Source of the DNA: Maratus speciosus
Lineage: Eukaryota > Arthropoda > Arachnida > Araneae > Salticidae
Reading direction: 5' to 3'
Length of the DNA stretch: 64,000 bases
Assembly (NCBI GenBank): GCA_963932465.1
Contig: OZ010786.1
Coordinates: 445,458,619-445,522,618 of the forward strand
Shown: piece after piece, positions 1 through 10,299 of the stretch
Layout of the letters: each line of letters starts with the position of its first letter
Position numbering within the stretch: the stretch's first letter is position 1
Program-made: the position numbers and the translations under genes
The notes under the pieces: model-generated
Database searches by the model: none
What the model saw: the letters and a program-made list of their open reading frames with translations, nothing else
What the model was told of the DNA's origin: nothing

Positions 1-1837
1 GCATTCATGGCTACCTCCTTAGAGAAACTTGTCTCTAATTTAGACAAAGACAAGTTTTATTCATTAAGGCAGCAGTTTCCTCATCATACTGATCTATTGT
101 TAAGAAAGGGGGTCTACCCTTATGAATATATGGACTCTTTTACAAAGTTTGGGGAAACACAGCTGCCACCACCCGATGCATTCACCAGCACTTCGACTGG
201 TGAAAAAATTTCTCCAGAAGATTATCAACATGCTCAAAATGTTTGGCAAGCATTCAAGATTCAAAACATGCGCGCATATCATAATCTATATGTACAAACG
301 GATGTTCTCCAACTTGCAGATATCTGAAAATTTTAGAAAATTATGTTTTGATTATTATAATATTGATTGTGTGCACCTGCTAACAGCCCCTGGACTAGCA
401 TGGCAGAGTTGTCTAAAAATGGCAAATCAACCCCTCGAATTGTTCACGGATATAAACATGCATTTGTTTATTGAACAAGGAATTCGGGGGAATATCTGTG
501 GTTACAAAGCGTTTGGCCCAAGCAAAAAATAAAGTAATTGGCAATGGCGAAGGGGGCGAAAACGATAATTATATAATGTATTTGGATGTCAATAATTTGT
601 ATGGATGGGATATGTCACAGAATCTGCCATGCGGGGAGTTTGAGTGGGTCTCAGAAGATCAAGTTTCCATCGAAGAAATACTTGCACTCCCCGAAAATAG
701 TCCAGTGGGATACATATTAGAAGTCGATTTAAAATACCCCAACAACCTCCACGACGACCACAGCTGTTATCCTTTGGCACCTGAGAAAATGCAAATTAAT
801 TATTCGTATCTCTTTCCTTTTTCAGTCGAAGCTCTGCACAACAATAAATATTGCCCAGTTACCAAGTTAGTCCCCAACTTGAACGACGAAAAAAATTACA
901 TCACCTACCATAAAAATTTGCAATTTTATTTACAGCAAGCCTCCAAATATTAGCTGTACACAAAGTATTGAAATTCAAACAAAAACCGTGGCTGAGAGAA
1001 TATATTGATTTTAACACAGAACAGCGAAAAAATGCCAAGTTCTCCTTCGCCAAAGATTTCTTCAAACTTATGAATAACGCTGTATATGGCAAGTCATTGG
1101 AGAACATCCGGAAGCAAAAAGATGTACAGCTAGTAAATAGTGGACAGAAGTCTAAAAAACTTGTCTCAGCTCCTACCTACAAAAGGTTTCTACCTTTTGA
1201 CAACAATCTAGTTGCTGTTGAGAGACTAAAACAGTCTCTCACTCTAAACAAGCCTATTTATGCGGTTTTCGTCATATTGGAGCCGAGCAAGATTCTAATG
1301 TATAATTTTCATTACAATATCATTAGGAAAAAATATCAAAATAATGCCACCCTTCTGTTCACCGACACCGACTCTCTTACATATGAAATCCGAACACGTA
1401 ATATTTATACGGATATGCAGGCATTTTCCGACATGTTGGATACATCGGATTATCCCAAAGATCACCTTCTGTACAGTGAGAAAAATAAGAAGGTGATCGG
1501 AAAATTTAAGGATGAGCTCAATAGTAGGCCGATTCATGAATTTATCGGTCTACGAGCTAAGATGAATTCCATCATGTTGGTCGATAAGGAGAAGAAAAGA
1601 GCTAAGGGGGTAGCCAGAAGCATCGTTGAAAATAAAATTAAACATAAACATTATAAGTCCTGCTTACAGAGTCGAGTTTCAACGAGAGAGATCCAACATC
1701 GAATCCAAAGCGAGAGGCACCATCTCCATACAGTACAAATAAATAAAGTAGCCTTGTCGGCTTTCGACGACAAACGCTATATTTTGGAAGATGGTGTCCA
1801 TACACTCGCGCACGGCCATTACAAAATTCCAAAATAA
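1..1837 (+). pseudogene. Type-B DNA polymerase remnant (Polinton/adintovirus-like), 5' truncated and frameshifted
   Basis: This was a replicative type-B DNA polymerase of the protein-primed kind carried by Polinton/Maverick elements and related viruses. The reading frame is already open at base 1, so the exonuclease end lies outside the window. The palm region is visible in pieces: motif A around 577-606 (DVNNLYG), motif B around 1063-1092 (KLMNNAVYGK) and motif C at 1361-1375 (TDTDS). The reading frame changes three times, near 310-330, 470-490 and 940-960, each next to a stop in the old frame, so no full protein can be made. The last segment, 968-1837, is open to a natural-looking stop. No integrase, ATPase, protease or capsid gene of a Polinton is visible beside it, and no terminal repeat. 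Family is secure from the three motifs; assignment to Polinton versus a related viral lineage is inference. Confidence 0.85.
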
Positions 1838-2478
1838 TATTTCTTCAAATCATTTTCTTCAAATCAAGTTTCTTCTAATCATTTTCTTCAAATCAAGTTT
1901 CTTCTAATCATATTCTTCAAATCAAGTTTCTTCTAATCATTTTCTTCAAATCAAATAACTCTTTTCTCCAAGAAATCATTTTTTTCATATGGGGTGCAAT
2001 ATTCTTTCAAGATAAAGAACTCATTTCTTCAAGATAATTCATTTTTTCATACGAGGTGCAATATTCTTTCAAATCAAAGAACTCATTTCTTCAAAAAATC
2101 ATTTATTCATATGGGGTGCATTATTCTTAAAAATAATTTTTTCTAATTTATAAAATGAGGATTACATGGGATGCTAGCGGCAGTGGGCGAGAATGCGATA
2201 GGCACTGAAAAAAAAATCTTTTCTTTAAATATCATGTCTTCTCAAGTCTTTAAAATATCAAGTCTTCAAAATATCAAGTCTTTTTCAAATGTGGTCGTCG
2301 AAAAATGGTCGTCAAATATGTAATGGCCGTGTTAAAAAAAAGCATCGGGTGGTTAAAAATTCTTCTCTTCAAATGAATTGTGGTGTCATGATTGAACATG
2401 GCGGGTGGACGGATGGGCACAATTAAAAAAAATAAATAATTTTTTCTTCAAATATTTCTTACAATCTTGGATGATTTT
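1838..2478. repeat. Low-complexity TTCTTC-rich tandem repeats
   Basis: From about 1841 to 1960 a ~29-base unit built from TTTCTTCTAATCA and TTTTCTTCAAATCA repeats about four times. From about 1978 to 2130 a second unit of ~65 bases containing ATATGGGGTGCAATATTC and GAACTCATTTCTTC repeats three times with changes. The remainder to 2478 is AT-rich with short TTCTTCAAAT echoes. It lies between two polymerase remnants that point toward each other. No coding region is supported. Confidence 0.7.
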
Positions 2479-2939
2479 TTAATGTCCAAAGGCAAAACTT
2501 GATACTCCATCAGCCAGCAAGAAGCGCTTATCCTCAAAAGGGCTCAGAGAAATTTTATTCTGGCTAATTGTGTATAGACGATGGTCATCTTGGGCAATCC
2601 TTGTTTGCTTCTGTATGCTTGTTTTAACATCACGCAAGCACTCTAAATAATCGGCATGTCTGATTTTTTGTCGAACAACATAAGTGGACACACCCTTCGC
2701 CCGCTTCTTTTCATCACTTGAGGATTTCAAGGAGTACATTTTCGCCTTTAGACCGACAGACATTCCCCGCTCAATTCATCTTTGAACTTTCCAATCATCT
2801 TCTTGTTGGTTTCCAAATAAAGCAGGTGATCCTTCTCCATGCTAGTTTTCACTAGTTGCAGACACTCTAAATAATCTTCATACTTAATCTTCTGCTGAAC
2901 AATTTGAGGAAAAAAAAACTCAAACCTAATAATAAGCAT
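2479..2939 (-). pseudogene. Second type-B DNA polymerase C-terminal fragment, chimeric
   Basis: Two overlapping minus-strand frames (2479-2763 and 2748-2939) match the C-terminal part of the polymerase at 968-1837. Shared blocks include GKFKDEL, GL(R/K)AKM and KKRAKGV and the ending with a DKR box followed by DGV. Sequence differs enough at many residues that this is a different element copy, not a local duplication of the first. Order is scrambled: a block like VQQKIKYEDYLECL occurs at the upstream end of the fragment, and its homologue VRQKIRHADYLECL recurs in the expected place further down. A frameshift joins the two parts near 2750-2763. The catalytic motifs A to C are absent, so it is a dead fragment. 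It faces the first remnant tail to tail. Confidence 0.75.
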
Positions 2940-3121
2940 TCTTCGAATAAACTGTGTTAATTCAAAAACTGAAGGAATGACTTAATGGTGAAAAATCAAG
3001 AACTTTTAAAGTGCAAAAACTTTCATGGTGCTAATTAATCTTATGGTGCAAAAAAATAAAGAATGGTGCAAAATCATTTAATTGTCAGTTTAACAGAACA
3101 AAAAGTTCTCTATTCTGGAAT
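2940..3121. repeat. Short ATGGTGCAAAA-type degenerate repeats
   Basis: The motif ATGGTG followed by CAAAA or TTAAT occurs four or five times between about 2983 and 3075. Otherwise nothing recognisable. Confidence 0.4.
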
Positions 3122-3262
3122 GACTTACCTGGCTGTGATACCTTGCTGAGTTGAAGACCTGGCTGCGAATGACTTACCTGGCTGTGATACTTTGCTGAGT
3201 TAAAGACCTGGCTGTGATACCTTGCTGAGTTAAAGACCTGGATGTGAAAAACTAACTTTGCT
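3122..3262. repeat. ~40-60 bp tandem repeat built on ACCTGGCTGTGATACCTTG
   Basis: The blocks TTACCTGGCTGTGATAC, TTGCTGAGTT and AAGACCTGG recur in order three times. The GATACCTTGCTGA block reappears once at about 4095, just after the last unit of the 170-bp array, suggesting the two arrays belong to one structure. Confidence 0.65.
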
Positions 3263-3263
3263 G

Positions 3264-4112
3264 CCTTACGTCAAAAACCGTTCTGGAGTTATCAAGCAGC
3301 CTGTTTTGCAAAATAAGGTAACTAAATTTTCAAAAGAGATTTAAAATTTCTACTTTTAAAATTATGTCAAGATATTTAATTTTCTATTCTTTACAGAAAT
3401 ATCTACTTTTCTCCAATAAACTGGGAAAGCTTACCTTTCATCAACAAACGTTCTGGAGTTATCAAGCAGCCTGTTTTGCAAAATAAGGTAACTAAATTTT
3501 CAAAAGAGATTAAAAATTTCTACTTTTAAAATTATGTCAAGATATTTAATTTTCTATTCTTTACAAAAATATCTACTTTTCTCCAATAAACTGGGAAAGC
3601 TTACCTTTCATCAACAAACGTTCTGGAGTTATCAAGCAGCCTGTTTTGCAAAATAAGGTAACTAAATTTTCAAAAGAGATTAAAAATTTCTACTTTTAAA
3701 ATTATGTCAAGATATTTAATTTTCTATTCTTTTCAGAAATATTACTATTTATCTACTTTTCTCCAATAAACTGGGAAAGCTTACCTTTCATCAACAAACG
3801 TTCTGGAGTTATCAAGCAGCCTGTTTTGCAAAATAAGGTAACTAAATTTTCAAAATAGTTTTAAAATTTTTCTTTCAAAATTATGTAAAAGATATTAAAT
3901 TTTCTATTCTTTACAGAAATATCTACTTTTCTCCAATAAACTGGGAAAGCTCACCTTTCATAGAGAACCGTTCTGTAGTTAATTCAAGCAGCCTGTTTTA
4001 CAAAATAAGGTAACTATCTTTTCAAAAGAGACTAAAAAAATTTTGTTTCAAAATTATATGTAAGATATTCAAAATGTATTTTCTTTTCTTTGCAGATACC
4101 TTGCTGAACCTT
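3264..4112. repeat. Five-unit ~170-bp tandem array with splice-site-like borders
   Basis: Anchor TTCTGGAGTT (TTCTGTAGTT in the last) occurs at 3281, 3451, 3621, 3801 and 3971, giving periods of 170, 170, 180 and 170. The 180 comes from a 10-base insertion near 3741. Each unit has a donor-like AATAAG/GTAACT (GT at 3318, 3488, 3658, 3838 and 4010) and about 75-80 bases later a pyrimidine stretch ending in an acceptor-like CAG (3391-3396, 3731-3736, 3911-3916, 4091-4095). In the second unit the CAG has become CAA at 3561-3566. The 91-base block between acceptor and donor in the unit at 3397-3487 is open for 30 codons in one frame, but 91 is not a multiple of three. It may be a tandemly amplified exon, or simply a satellite whose composition mimics splice sites. 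Confidence 0.75.
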
Positions 4113-5169
4113 GTTAAAAGGAGGCTCAGAATAGGTAAAAAAAAAAAAAAAATTGTGGCGTTTTGAATATTTTTCAAAGCGGGTGGTTATGGTTGGTCCA
4201 CAATTAAAAAAAAAACTTTTTTTTTTCTCCAAAAACGGATTAACTAAATGTTTAAAATTTCTTCTCTATCAAAAATATTTGAAAAGTCACCAAATAAAAA
4301 ATATTTTAAAGACGCCAAATTCATATTAAAAATTAAAGTCCCCTCATACTGTATCATGTTAATTTATGTAACCGATAGTTAAAACTAACCCTCGTACTGT
4401 AACATGTTAATTTATATAACCGATCGAAAATTACCCCCCTAAAAAATTAAAGTCCCCACAAAAACCGAAAAATACCCCGCGTACTATAGTACGACGAAAA
4501 AAAAAAAATCAATCTCCCAAAAATTCCGCTAAAAAAATTTCTTATCTAAACCCCCGTCTTAGAAGATGACGTCACCCTCCTCTTAGATCACGTCACATGA
4601 CCTTGACCTCTCCTCCAAGAGCACGCCGCGTAACCTTGACCCCTCCTCTTAGAGGTCACGCTGCACGACCTTCAAATGACCTTCACCCGCGCTGCCGTGC
4701 AGCTTATGCAGAACCCCTATTTTATATCTACTAATTTATATTTAAAGACGTAGTGTATACCTCTAATGCTTCCGAATAATTGCTTTTTTCTTTTTTAAAA
4801 CGCGGTGTTCGGTAACACGGTAAACGCGGTAACTAATCGGGTTCTTGAAGGAGTCGATGTGAAATATAAACACATAATCAAATTTTAATATAATAGATAA
4901 TGCATTATGAAAAACAAAATCTGTGTCAAACACCTTGTGATGTAGCAATAACATTTATTTTTTAATTGTAACGCAGCATTCTTATCTCGCCCCTTTTAAA
5001 TGTTTTCTTTTTGACTCAACATGGTTCAAATCGCTTTTCTTCTTTCCTTTTATTTTTACCGAAAGTAAGATAGCTTTTGCCTCTTCTACTGTGATCTATT
5101 TTTAGCCTCAGCGCGTACCGTAGTGACATCGACCACGTCATGTTAAAGGGTGTGTCTTCGCTCCGCGAA
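4113..5169. other. AT-rich intergenic stretch with a ~60-bp duplication
   Basis: No gene seen. The block CCTCATACTGTATCATGTTA with following AATTTATGTAACCGAT at about 4333-4375 is repeated with changes at about 4390-4425. Homopolymer A runs are frequent. A GC-richer island at about 4550-4700 is listed separately. Confidence 0.5.
4555..4700. promoter_or_regulatory. Cluster of CRE-like and nuclear-receptor half-site-like motifs (speculative)
   Basis: This GC-rich island in AT-rich DNA has a palindromic TGACGTCA at 4567-4574, an extended half-site-like TGACCTTGA at 4598-4606 (reverse complement TCAAGGTCA, the FTZ-F1/ERR type), and further variants AACCTTGACC, GAGGTCA and TGACCTTCA up to about 4690. 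A diverged short tandem repeat (CCTCCTCTTAGA-like) explains part of the repetition. No promoter or transcript start is visible, so function is not claimed. Confidence 0.25.
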
Positions 5170-6077
5170 TTAAGGGGACACAGTACCTTTTAAACTACTT
5201 TTTCGATTTTGAACAATACTGTAATATACTTAAATATACAAAAATATCATTACAGATATTAGGTACTATGAAGCAAATATAATTTCATATAATTTCAAAA
5301 AAAAAAATCTTGTAGAACAGCCTATTTAACTAAAATTTAAATAAAAAAAAATCCTTACTACTTTTTTAAATATGAATATTTTTGCTTCAATTTTTTTTTC
5401 CATATTCCTTAAATTACACTACATAAAATTGTGCATGGATTTTTAGATGTATGGGATATTAAATTTAATATCAATGTTTTTCTCTTTTGTATAGTAAAAA
5501 ATCAAGGAAATATAATTGAAATTCTTAAAAAAAATAACTATAACCTTGAATGTTAAATCCATGCACAATTTTATGTAGTATGTTTTTAGGATTATGGGAA
5601 AAAAAATTTGAAGCAAAGATATTCATACAGTGGAACTCCGATTTTACGTAACCCGTTTCGTACGTTATCCCGCTTCGTATGTTATTTTTTGTCGGTCCCA
5701 AAAAATTTCTATTCCGATAATGTTAAAAGTATCTCGATTCTGCGTCATTTACGTTTAACGTTTCCCGCTTGGTACATCATTTTAGGCGAAGTACCTCTTA
5801 AATTTTTATCCTCTTTCACCCATGGAAAATTCTCGAAAGAGCAAACGTGCTTTCCAGGTGGTCAACTGGCTGTTTGCTACCAAAACAAGTTCTTCCACTC
5901 CCGTACAACAGTATTAAGAATACTGTTGTGCGGAAGTAACGATGAACTATTATTCGACCACCAAGCACTTGACCACACCTGCGTCCTGCGTCACGTGATG
6001 TCGTTAGGGAGGGGGGGGGGTGATTCTTTATCCATGGATCATTCATTTCAATTTCAACCCGCAGTAGAGTCGTTTTT

Positions 6078-7008
6078 AGGTGCGTTCGTAATTATATAAA
6101 TACGTAGCACCTATAGTCGTCGTTCAGTCCGTCCGTCCGTCTGTCCGTCCGTCCGTCTGTCCGCATGTAACAGAGCAAAAACTACCCAACCGAATGGTCT
6201 GAAATTTCAAATATATGATTGTTGCAAACTTTTGTCGAGCCATTTCAAATTTTATGAAAATCGGATGTATAGTTTAATTACAGGGACAGTCAAAAGTTTT
6301 TCTTTACATTACGGCCAATGGGAAAAATTATTGAAAGTGCATTTTAATGATATTAGAGCCTTCCGAATGATCTGAAATTTTAAAGATATAACTGTTGCAA
6401 AATTTTGTCGAGCCATTTCAAATTTTAGGAAAATCGGATGTATAGTTTAATTACAGGGACAGTCAAAAGTTTTTCTTTACATTACGGCCAATGGGAAAAA
6501 TTATTGAAAGTGCATTTTAATGATATTACAGCCTTCCGAATGGTCTGAAATTTTAAAGATATAATTGTTGCAAAGTTTTGTTGAGCTATTTCAAATTTTA
6601 GGAAAATCGGATGTATAGTTTAATTACAGGGACAGTCGAAAGTGTTCCGTTACATTACGGGGAAAGGGAAAAATTATTGCAAGTGCATTTTAATGATATT
6701 ACAGCCTTCCGAGTGGTCTGAAATTTTAAAGATATAATTGTTGCAAAGTTTTGTTGAGCTATTTCAAATTTTAGGAAAATCGGATGTATAGTTTAATTAC
6801 AGGGACAGTCAAAAGTGTTCCGTTACATTACGGGGAATGGGAAAAAATTATTGGAAGTGCATTTTAATGATGTATCAGACTATGCGCTTTATGAAATGCA
6901 AAAAAGTATACATTCAGTACAATATGGGGTGCAAAAAATAATTATAAAACTAGTTATAGTACGAACGCACCTCATTTGCCACGTTTGACGAGCAATTTCC
7001 AACTTGTT
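6078..7008 (-). mobile_element. Helentron-like nonautonomous element (family B), no target-site duplication
   Basis: Copy 2 of the duplication has the uninterrupted sequence GTTTTTATTTCTTAGTG at 20261-20277; here 931 bp sit between GTTTTT and ATTTCTTAGTG with no duplicated target bases (one base of alignment ambiguity). The left end (6078-6113) is a hairpin running from AGGTGCGTTCGTA to GCACCT, followed by a GTCC/GTCT microsatellite at 6125-6165, then a 173-bp tandem array. The inverted partner TACGAACGCACCT lies at 6960-6972, about 36 bases from the right end. Hairpin end, subterminal inverted repeat, microsatellite and lack of duplication fit HINE/DINE-1-type elements in minus orientation. 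A second copy is at 51114-51591. Confidence 0.75.
6201..6890. repeat. 173-bp tandem repeat, four units
   Basis: The anchor GAAATTT after TCT occurs at 6201, 6374, 6547 and 6720, an exact 173-base period. Units share GAAAATCGGATGTATAGTTT and ACATTACGG. The array is internal to the family B element. Confidence 0.9.
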
Positions 7009-7038
7009 ATTTCTTAGTGATTGCCAGTCAAAAGTAGG

Positions 7039-8530
7039 ATGTCAAAAAGAAAATGTTTCGCCGTAGCCGAACAGAAATGATCAAAAAATCCAAAGTTTTT
7101 AAAGGAACTAAAGTTGATCTCGCAAAATCATTGGGTATCGCTTATTCCACGTTACAAACCATCCTAAAACAAGAGGTCTCTGAAACACTGGATAAATTTG
7201 TCAAAGAAAAGAAAAACATTGAAAACCTTTCCTTTTGAAGAACTGGAAAATATTTTGTTCGAGTGGTTTAAACAAGCCCGTGCAGACAAAATTCCAATCA
7301 ATGGCTCAATTTTGAAAAAAAAAGGTGCTTGAAATTTCTTCTCGACTTGAAATGCAGAATTTCACGGCATCCAACGGTTAGATCGACTGGTTCAAGAAGA
7401 GGCATAAGTTTTCTTAGTTTATTTGTGGTGAATTAGATGGAGTAAATACTGCGGTGGCTGAGGAGTGTATGGAAAAAACGTTCCCTTCTCTTGTGTGTAA
7501 TTATTAAAAAAAGGACATCTTTAACGCAGATGAGACTGGATTGTTTTTTAATCTTTTACCTGATAGAACATAAAGCGTGAAAGGAGAAAAGTGTCATGGT
7601 GGGAAGCTATCAAAAATACGATTAACAGTTTTGTTATGTACGAATGCAGACGAAACTGAGAAGCTAACACCCTTTGTGGTTGGTAAATCCAAGGTAAATC
7701 CAATTTTGATGCTTCAAAAACATCAAAAGTTTATCTACCAATTATAATGCCAACCAGTCTGTTTGGATGAACCTAAATCTTCTTCAAGATTTTGCAAGAA
7801 AAGTGGATAAAAAAATGCGCTTGCAAAAGCGAAAAATAATTTTATTCGTAGATCAGTGCTCTGCTTATACTGATCTAAACTTATAGAATGTGCGTATTGA
7901 ATTTTTCCTACCCAACTGCACCAGTTTACTTCAACCTTGTGACTTCTGAATAATCATATCCTTCAAAATGAATTATAGGAAGCAACTGGTAAGAAAAACC
8001 CGATTTTACCTTGATTCTGGTGAGCTTTAAGATGCTTGGAAAGCGAAGATAAATGTGCTCGACCCTCTTCACTTGATCTCATCGGCATGGGATAATGTAG
8101 AGGAAAAATGCATTTCAAATGCTTTTCGGAAGGGAGGATTTTTGAAATCTGATACTAACGTTCAAGTGCCACTAGAGGAGTACAGAACCGCCAGATACAA
8201 TAGAGGATGAATTTATACTTGCAGATATCAATGTTGATGAATACATTGATTGCGATAAAGATATTATCACTACCACAGATATTCAGACTATTTCCGATTT
8301 TATTTCGCAAAATGAAAGTGAAGATGATGATGAAGATTGAGATGATGAAGATCCAGAAAACATCGTGCCCTCATCGATAGAGGTCATTGGGAGTTTAAAA
8401 ATTTTAAGGAAATTTTTAACAGGACATGAAAATCAGGAAAAAAATTTGCAAAAACTCGCATGTATCGAAAACAGTATGTGTGAAATCGTACATAAAAAGA
8501 AAAAGCAGTCAAAAATAACAGATTTTTTTT
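7039..8530 (+). pseudogene. Tigger/pogo transposase, inactivated (copy 1)
   Basis: This is a DDE transposase of the pogo/Tigger group that would cut and paste the surrounding element in the nucleus. The start at 7039 encodes MSKRKCFAVAE, then a small deletion shifts the frame at about 7070. The helix-turn-helix (LAKSLGIAYSTLQTILKQ) is read in another frame, at about 7110-7170. Recognisable later blocks are ADETGLFF near 7530, LFVDQCSAYTDLN near 7846 and NCTSLLQPCD near 7918, consistent with catalytic acidic positions. An Asp/Glu-rich stretch and a C-terminal QSKITDFF follow near 8510, resembling a PCNA-interacting box as known for pogo transposase. Many stops and frameshifts mean no protein. 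Copy 2 preserves a longer N-terminal frame. Confidence 0.85.
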
Positions 8531-8875
8531 AAGTACTAATGAGATATTGGTAAGTTTATTTTTGTTTGTTTTCTTAAAATATTTTTCTCTATTTGACCCC
8601 GATTTTACGTTTTCCCGTTTCGTACGTTTTTTACTGCTGGTCCCATGAAAAACGTAAAATCGGGATCCACTGTATTTAAAAAAGTAGTAGGGATTTAAAT
8701 TTTTTTTAATTTAAATTTTAGTTGAATAGGTTTTTCTACAAGATTTTTTTTTTTTAATTATATGAAATTACATTTGCTTTATAGTATTAAATATAATGTC
8801 ACTATAGATATTACAGTATATTACAGTTTTCTTCAAAATTGAAAAAGTAGTTTAAAAGGTACTGTGTCCCCTTAA

Positions 8876-9715
8876 AAGTACGTGCTCTCTTCAGATAGTT
8901 TCTGTTTATCTCTTCCCTTTTTTTATACGCGCTGCTCATAATTACGTAATTTTAATTTAACTAATAGATTTAAAAGTAATTGTGGATGCACTAATGTGAA
9001 TCCCGTTTGCATGGTATATATACCAAGTGCAACCAGTTTTTTTAACAGATTTTAACAAACTTTAATATGTATTTTTGACAATGTAATCGTCTTTTAGAAT
9101 TCGGGCCTTGTGCCGGTTCAAGAAGCGGCAATCACCGTTCTAGGACTACGATGTTCTTCAACGGCGAATTCTCGATATATAAAAGTTTATCTTCGATCTC
9201 TGGCTTTTTATTTTATGCATTTCTATTTGGACATTTTATTATCAAGGCATTCTCTAAGGAATAATTTTAACCAGCATCAGACAGCATTCATTAACGTCAT
9301 GGAATTTTTTTTAAAGTTTGATTTTTTTGGTATGTGTACGGTGACCAAACTAAATACCTCCTGCTTCACCTCTCCCTTCTAAAGAATGAATAAAGTTGGA
9401 TTTAATACGAATATGTGTACTCCTTGAACAAGCCTATGTGTCAACTGTTTCTCATTAAGTAAGGCCATTCTTAATTTATTTTTACTGCAACTAAAGTAAT
9501 TTATTCTCGGCACTTAAGTCAATCTTATCATCGGCAGCTTTATGATCCTACGGCACTAAAAATTCTATTGTTTATGCCACACACCTTACATTATTATTGT
9601 ATTGGTACTTTAGTTGTTATTGTACTTAGGATGCCAAAAGTGCCTAGTGATGTTCTATATATTCGACAAAACTTCTAAAATCAAAAGTGTCGGTGAATTT
9701 TGTTTTGGCCATATA
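8876..9715. other. No gene seen; duplicated unique-looking sequence
   Basis: Matches 22134-22974 in copy 2. A short frame at 9110-9382 is present in both copies, but its reading is interrupted differently by T-run length changes. I see no protein signature in it and do not call it a gene. Confidence 0.5.
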
Positions 9716-10280
9716 CAGGGTGATTCAAAATAAACGTGCCCAAAATAAAAGGGCAAAGCAAGCATACAAAAAGAATAAAAAATAACACAGGAACACGGGG
9801 TCGCAAACGCCATCCGGGGCACTAGAGGGGTTTGCAAATTATATAATACAAGAAAAATAAACAAAAATCATTCTACATCATTTTATTTATACTGTATTTG
9901 CACATATGCTCAGATGCTCAAAGATTTTGCCTGACGCCTCGAATACGCATCACGTAGAAGGATGTGTTCAAGATGCACCTGATATGTTTGATAAGGTGCG
10001 CCAGACTATGCAGCGTCGATGTAATCCCCTGTCTCCAGGTGCCCGGCAAAAACTTTGAGTTGTGGTACTGGTTCTAAATGTGTAACATGTGCGGAAATAT
10101 AGTATAAATAAAACGATGTGGAAAGATTTTTGCTTATTCTTTTTGCATTACATATAATTTGCAACCCCCTCTAGAGGCCCAGGATGGCTTTTGTGACCTC
10201 ATTTTCCTATGTGATTTTTAATTATTTTTGTATGCCTGCTTTTGCCTTTCATTGTGACCACGTTATTTTGAAACACCCTG
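9716..10280. mobile_element. Mariner-type MITE, copy 1
   Basis: Termini CAGGGTGATTCAAAATAA and TTATTTTGAAACACCCTG are inverted and flanked by TA. Inverted similarity extends roughly 90 bases inward on each side. The interior at about 9930-10100 resembles the C-terminal end of a mariner-like transposase (a frame with ...VRQTMQRR... in copy 2), so it is probably an internally deleted copy of a full element. 565 bp. The matching copy is 22975-23532. Confidence 0.8.
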
Positions 10281-10299
10281 TAGTATAATTTCGGAGCTG

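Larger units (their letters stand above)
5628..8672 (+). mobile_element. Tigger/pogo-like DNA transposon, copy 1
   Basis: Ends CAGTGGAACTCCGATTTTAC and the inverted GTAAAATCGGGATCCACTG are flanked by TA (5626-5627 and 8673-8674), the pogo/Tigger signature. Subterminal blocks TTTCGTACGTTATCCCG and TTCGTATGTTATTTTT echo the terminal sequence and are candidate transposase-binding repeats. A perfect 25-base palindrome lies at about 5907-5932. Length is 3045 bp, of which 931 bp (6078-7008) is a later insertion absent from copy 2. It lies inside the TTAA foldback element. Confidence 0.88.
5174..8871. mobile_element. TTAA-flanked foldback element, split by Tigger
   Basis: The ends GGGGACACAGTACC and GGTACTGTGTCCCC are inverted repeats, flanked by TTAA at 5170-5173 and 8872-8875. 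That target-site duplication is typical of piggyBac- or Kolobok-type elements. The arms are long: 5174-5450 pairs with 5540-5627 continued by 8675-8871. Removing the Tigger element at the TA (5626-5627) restores a hairpin of about 650 bp. No coding capacity. Confidence 0.8.

Noticed and set aside
3264..4112. CRISPR array
   Set aside because: The units are nearly identical throughout, with no short repeat plus variable spacer pattern.
5608..6099. 163-codon plus-strand frame
   Set aside because: It begins at the end of the foldback element and runs through the Tigger terminal and subterminal repeats into the Helentron-like insertion. The copy 2 equivalent ends elsewhere.
6125..6170. GTCC/GTCT tetranucleotide runs as a CRISPR or telomere-like array
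   Set aside because: A simple microsatellite with no spacers, found at the same internal position in families B and C.
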